Shown here one piece after another: positions 60,903-64,000 of a stretch of 64,000 nt of DNA. The translations under genes and the position numbers were made by a program. The first letter of the stretch is position 1. Each line of letters opens with the position of its first letter. Below the pieces are notes generated by a model that had not been told where the DNA came from, did not search any database, and saw only the letters and a program-made list of their open reading frames with translations. This stretch comes from Alphaproteobacteria bacterium (GTDB lineage Bacteria; Pseudomonadota; Alphaproteobacteria; Reyranellales; Reyranellaceae), in assembly GCA_019635875.1 (NCBI GenBank), contig JAHBYP010000005.1:248001-312000 (forward strand), in the 5' to 3' direction.

Positions 60903-62453
60903 TCAGATGTAGAATTTGAACGGCTGCCTGTCAGCGTCCTTTGCTGAGCCCATGACGAGAATGTCACCGACTTTGTCGGCAAACCTGATCGTAACCGGCA
61001 ATCCGTCGCTGTAGTTGCAGGCGTTATAGTTAATCTTCGTCAGGCCCATGATGTCGGAGAGCACCGTTTTGATCTCGGGCATGGCGCCGGTGCTTCGTTG
61101 AATGTTGATATGCAGAGGGTTGGGCGTCTCGGGCCCGATATAGGTATCGAGACGGGGCAAGAACCCACTCGTCCATAGATATGCGCTTGCCTTGCCCAGA
61201 ATCATCGCCGTGCCGCGTAGAACCGGATAATCGCCGTCGCGGAATAGCTTGACCTCGCCGCCGGTGGTCCTGATCCGGACGCCGACAATAGTTGTGCCCT
61301 CCGGAGCCGCGTCCTTGAAGGCATCCCACTCCTCGTCATTGAACCGAGCTCGCCCATGGATAAAGAGCTCTGTGGGCGGCACACCGTGCTTTTCCATGTA
61401 TGTCCTCAGGACCATGGCGACGAGATTCTTTGCTTCCGGACCCTTCAAATGGAATTCGTGTTCGGAAGTTTTGTAGGGGCCATTGGCCCCGCGGAAAACG
61501 ACGCCATCACCCTCGCTGAGAAACATTTGCGCCGCACAGCACGCGTGCTGCTGCGGGTGATTAGGAATGAGCTTGAAGACTAAGCCAATGTAGCAGACGC
61601 CGGGACGTACATGCGCGAGCTTCCACGGCGGCTTCGGCTGTGTCTTGTAATAGAGGCCCGTCGCGAGATTCCATGCGACCGAGGCGGCATCCTGAAGGCG
61701 GCGGGTGTTGTAACCGGCACTGTTCTTAAAGCTATCCGGCGAGAGCGTCGTCTCGCGGACGAGTTGGGACGGAATACCAACCTTCAGCAGCTTGGCTTTC
61801 ACCTGCCGGTGGAAATCCGGAACGTCATCGAAGATGCCTTCCTCGGACTGGTCGAGCACGCCGGCGAGAAGCGGCAGCTCGGTGCGCGCTTTCTGTTGCT
61901 TGCCAAAGCTTCCCTTTGTCAGGCCAAGCCCGGTGCGCTTCGATTGTGGCTTGCACCGCTCAAACACGATTTCCGGCAGGGCCAACACCCAAACGTCGAT
62001 TTTTTGCTCTTCGTTTCTGCCATGCGCGTCGATTTCGGCGAGGAAGAGATCGACGGCAGCCCTGACGGCCTCATGGTGATTGAGCGTGCGAGTGCGTTCA
62101 TCCAGTTCCTTGCCGTCGATCGCGCGCGCGACGACGCGAGGATCGATCACGAGACCGAAGGCTTCTTCGAGGCCCGGAAAGTCGGAGAGATGTAGCCGAT
62201 TTTCCTTGTCACGCTCGCCGCGCGGCGGAATAGGAACAAGTGCGGTCGCTTTGGCGGCCCATGTCTTGAAGTGCGCAATTCCGTCGATAGTGCCAATCAC
62301 ACCGACGGAGATTGTCTGGCTCTTCGGCTGCCCTTCATGCGGCCCGTAAAGAAAGAGGCCGTCTTTGGGATGATCGCACACCTGCCCATGACCGAACTCG
62401 AGGTAGGGTTCGGGGATGTGCTGGATCTCCAGAGATTTCTCCGGCAACTCCAT
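60903..62453 (-). CDS. Short prokaryotic Argonaute (SPARTA, MID-PIWI)
   Basis: 516 residues, the usual length for short pAgo (about 500). N-terminal region, MID with [25 protein letters not shown] (214-237, guide 5'-end pocket with the conserved Lys and Gln), then [24 protein letters not shown] and a PIWI half ([25 protein letters not shown]; ending QPFKFYI). The catalytic DEDx tetrad of slicing PIWI is not seen, consistent with guide-directed sensing only. ATG overlaps the TIR-APAZ stop (TAATG). It loads an RNA guide and activates the partner TIR on invader DNA. Confidence 0.92.
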   Translation of the reverse strand: MELPEKSLEIQHIPEPYLEFGHGQVCDHPKDGLFLYGPHEGQPKSQTISVGVIGTIDGIAHFKTWAAKATALVPIPPRGERDKENRLHLSDFPGLEEAFGLVIDPRVVARAIDGKELDERTRTLNHHEAVRAAVDLFLAEIDAHGRNEEQKIDVWVLALPEIVFERCKPQSKRTGLGLTKGSFGKQQKARTELPLLAGVLDQSEEGIFDDVPDFHRQVKAKLLKVGIPSQLVRETTLSPDSFKNSAGYNTRRLQDAASVAWNLATGLYYKTQPKPPWKLAHVRPGVCYIGLVFKLIPNHPQQHACCAAQMFLSEGDGVVFRGANGPYKTSEHEFHLKGPEAKNLVAMVLRTYMEKHGVPPTELFIHGRARFNDEEWDAFKDAAPEGTTIVGVRIRTTGGEVKLFRDGDYPVLRGTAMILGKASAYLWTSGFLPRLDTYIGPETPNPLHINIQRSTGAMPEIKTVLSDIMGLTKINYNACNYSDGLPVTIRFADKVGDILVMGSAKDADRQPFKFYI

Positions 62454-63841
62454 TATGCGTCATCCTCATCGTCAGGTGTGGTCGCGCCCAGCGTGTCGGC
62501 GTCGCGCTCTTCGTCCTCGTCCTGGAGGATATCTGGCAAGGCTGTCGAAACAGGCGACGTGAAGAGGATGGGGGTCGCGTCGAGCTTGACATGCCGGTCG
62601 CCACCGACCGGCAGCTTGATCGCGGCTTCCTCTCCCGACATCAATTCCAGAAACGCTAGCAAGCGGCCAACCCATTGCTTGTTGCGCCATCCCTTACAGA
62701 TGCTACGGCGGAGCCGGTGCTGGAGCTTCTTGTCGTCAATGACCTCGCCTTCGCTATCGCCATTACCAGCCGCGAAGAGGACGCGGGCCTTCAGCCGGAA
62801 ATGCGGGAAGGGATAGATGACCGGGTTGCCGCTGACGCCGAAATTCCAGATCTTGCCTTGGGCCTTGTTGCGCAGCATGGCGGATCGCCGCTCACCCTGC
62901 CGACCCCACGGTATTTTCTTGCCCGTTGAGATGAGACCTTCGGCGGCGTGAAAGCCGGTAGCCGCCGAGTATTGGTAGGGAGCGAGGCCCTTCGCCCGGC
63001 AATAGTTCTCCCATGCCCGACGCAGCATCGAGACAATCAGATTGGACGCTTCCTGCGGCTCGATGAAATCGGGAATCCCATGCTGAAGGAACTGCTGGAA
63101 CGGCACTTCGCGCCCGACTTCAAACTTGCCAACGGTTTCGAAGCCCACGGCCACGTCGTCAAAGTTGGCGAACGAAAAGAAGCCGCGCAGAAACGGTTCG
63201 GCAGGGAATTGGAACGAGCCGCAGGCCTTCTGAAGCGCGCCGAGATTGGCAGCTCCGGTCGGCTGGAAATACAGGACGGTGTCCGGTACTTCAACGATAC
63301 GCAGCCAGTTCGATGTCAGTCGTTCGGGTATTTTTTCAAGCTGGATAGCATGCCGGCGGCGGTGTGCGTCCCACGCCGGGTTGATGGTGGCCGTGCCGTC
63401 GCGCGGCACGCCGAGTTTCGCGAGCTGGTCGAGCAGATCGGCGAGGCCTTTCGACCAGCTCTTCTCGAAATCGACGCGCTGGAGTTCGCCCACGCCGAAT
63501 AGCTTCCTGTGCTTGCTGAGACGGAGCGGGATGGTGAAGTTCGTGTCCTTCAGCAGCTTGCCGACCTCCTCGGCAATGCCGATCTCCTCCATCACTCCCG
63601 CCTTCGCGAGTGTCACTTCGGAACAGCAGAGCAGCATCTTCACGGCCTTGTCCTGCAAGGTGTCCGTGATTTCCTTGCGCCAGCGGTCGCCTGCCTTCAG
63701 CGTGAGAACATCGGCGAAGACCTCATAGCCGTGGGCTTCGAGACGTGGCGCAAGCCACAGGACGAACTGGTCGTCGTTCGGCGTGCCCTTACTAATAAAA
63801 ACGACACGTCGTTCAGGGGGTGGGTTGGCGGAAACGGTCAT
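62453..63841 (-). CDS. TIR-APAZ effector of SPARTA
   Basis: 462 residues. The N-terminal TIR domain (about 12-145) has [20 protein letters not shown] and [13 protein letters not shown], where Glu57 after WRK occupies the NADase catalytic position. IPLRLSKH and [10 protein letters not shown] follow. The rest (about 160-460) is APAZ, which substitutes for the N-PAZ half of Argonaute ([30 protein letters not shown]). An acidic tail ([22 protein letters not shown]) ends it. When the Argonaute binds target DNA, the complex degrades NAD and kills the infected cell. ATG 63841 chosen; the frame opens further up. Confidence 0.93.
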   Translation of the reverse strand: MTVSANPPPERRVVFISKGTPNDDQFVLWLAPRLEAHGYEVFADVLTLKAGDRWRKEITDTLQDKAVKMLLCCSEVTLAKAGVMEEIGIAEEVGKLLKDTNFTIPLRLSKHRKLFGVGELQRVDFEKSWSKGLADLLDQLAKLGVPRDGTATINPAWDAHRRRHAIQLEKIPERLTSNWLRIVEVPDTVLYFQPTGAANLGALQKACGSFQFPAEPFLRGFFSFANFDDVAVGFETVGKFEVGREVPFQQFLQHGIPDFIEPQEASNLIVSMLRRAWENYCRAKGLAPYQYSAATGFHAAEGLISTGKKIPWGRQGERRSAMLRNKAQGKIWNFGVSGNPVIYPFPHFRLKARVLFAAGNGDSEGEVIDDKKLQHRLRRSICKGWRNKQWVGRLLAFLELMSGEEAAIKLPVGGDRHVKLDATPILFTSPVSTALPDILQDEDEERDADTLGATTPDDEDDA

Positions 63842-64000
63842 GCATTGTTGGAATTTGTTGCTTCGACTTGTGTACGAGGGGAAGCAGAAGAGTAGCACAA
63901 CCTTCGTGAAAAGTCGCGCTGCGGTGGTGAGGCGCGATCCAAGGTCGGTCTGAGGCAATCAAGTTGGTAGAAGTCGATAGGTCGGAAGGTAGATCGGAGT

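Overview
The window is about 64 kb of high-GC, densely packed bacterial chromosome. It is most likely from a soil or freshwater alphaproteobacterium. The evidence is a split gatCAB set, a DctPQM TRAP transporter, plsY, ruvX, DUF2927 and DUF3574 envelope proteins, a CTG/GTG/TTG-tolerant start-codon pattern, and many short palindromic dispersed repeats. No rRNA, CRISPR array or complete insertion sequence was seen. There is one tRNA (Ser-GCU). Genus cannot be set from the sequence alone.

Layout. 1-8.8 kb: the start of a branched-chain amino-acid-type binding protein, an LLM-class flavin oxidoreductase, a TRAP transporter operon, a secreted caspase-like protein, an Hsp70-like ATPase, and a VOC/MarR divergent pair. 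8.9-21.3 kb: tRNA-Ser, small regulators and secreted proteins, a DUF3574/GST pair, a three-gene overlapping operon (amidohydrolase, YtkA-like, dihaem peroxidase), Dps, a Tat-exported cyclase-family protein, a CobW-type GTPase and a PIN-domain protein fused to an antitoxin-like half. 21.4-30.9 kb: gatB, gatA and gatC interrupted by a GIY-YIG gene between palindromic repeats, then a hydrolase lacking its nucleophile, ruvX with a duplicated leader, and plsY. 30.9-44.3 kb: serine hydrolase, a monooxygenase operon, a tetR-yciI-tag operon, a TPR glycosyltransferase, small regulators, a Phd/VapC pair and a P450. 44.3-54.7 kb: a trypsin-nuclease fusion, a SWIM-SNF2 helicase, a class III nucleotide cyclase and the KtrB/KtrA potassium system.

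54.7-64 kb is an accessory, defence-like region with visibly lower GC towards the right end. It contains a Fic protein, an FRP-like protein, an RHH-Fic pair, a VapBC pair inserted next to a broken ABC-F gene carrying a guaA-like tail, a short reverse transcriptase preceded by an overlapping 51-residue membrane ORF, and a complete SPARTA module (TIR-APAZ plus short prokaryotic Argonaute). The RT, small ORF, ~440-bp non-coding leader and SPARTA all lie on the minus strand in one direction. This is the most interesting arrangement in the window.

Throughout, overlapping stop/start codons (ATGA, TAATG, TGATG) define operons, and palindromes in divergent intergenic gaps mark probable operators. Three families of palindromic repeats sit between genes, and one copy lies inside a coding sequence.
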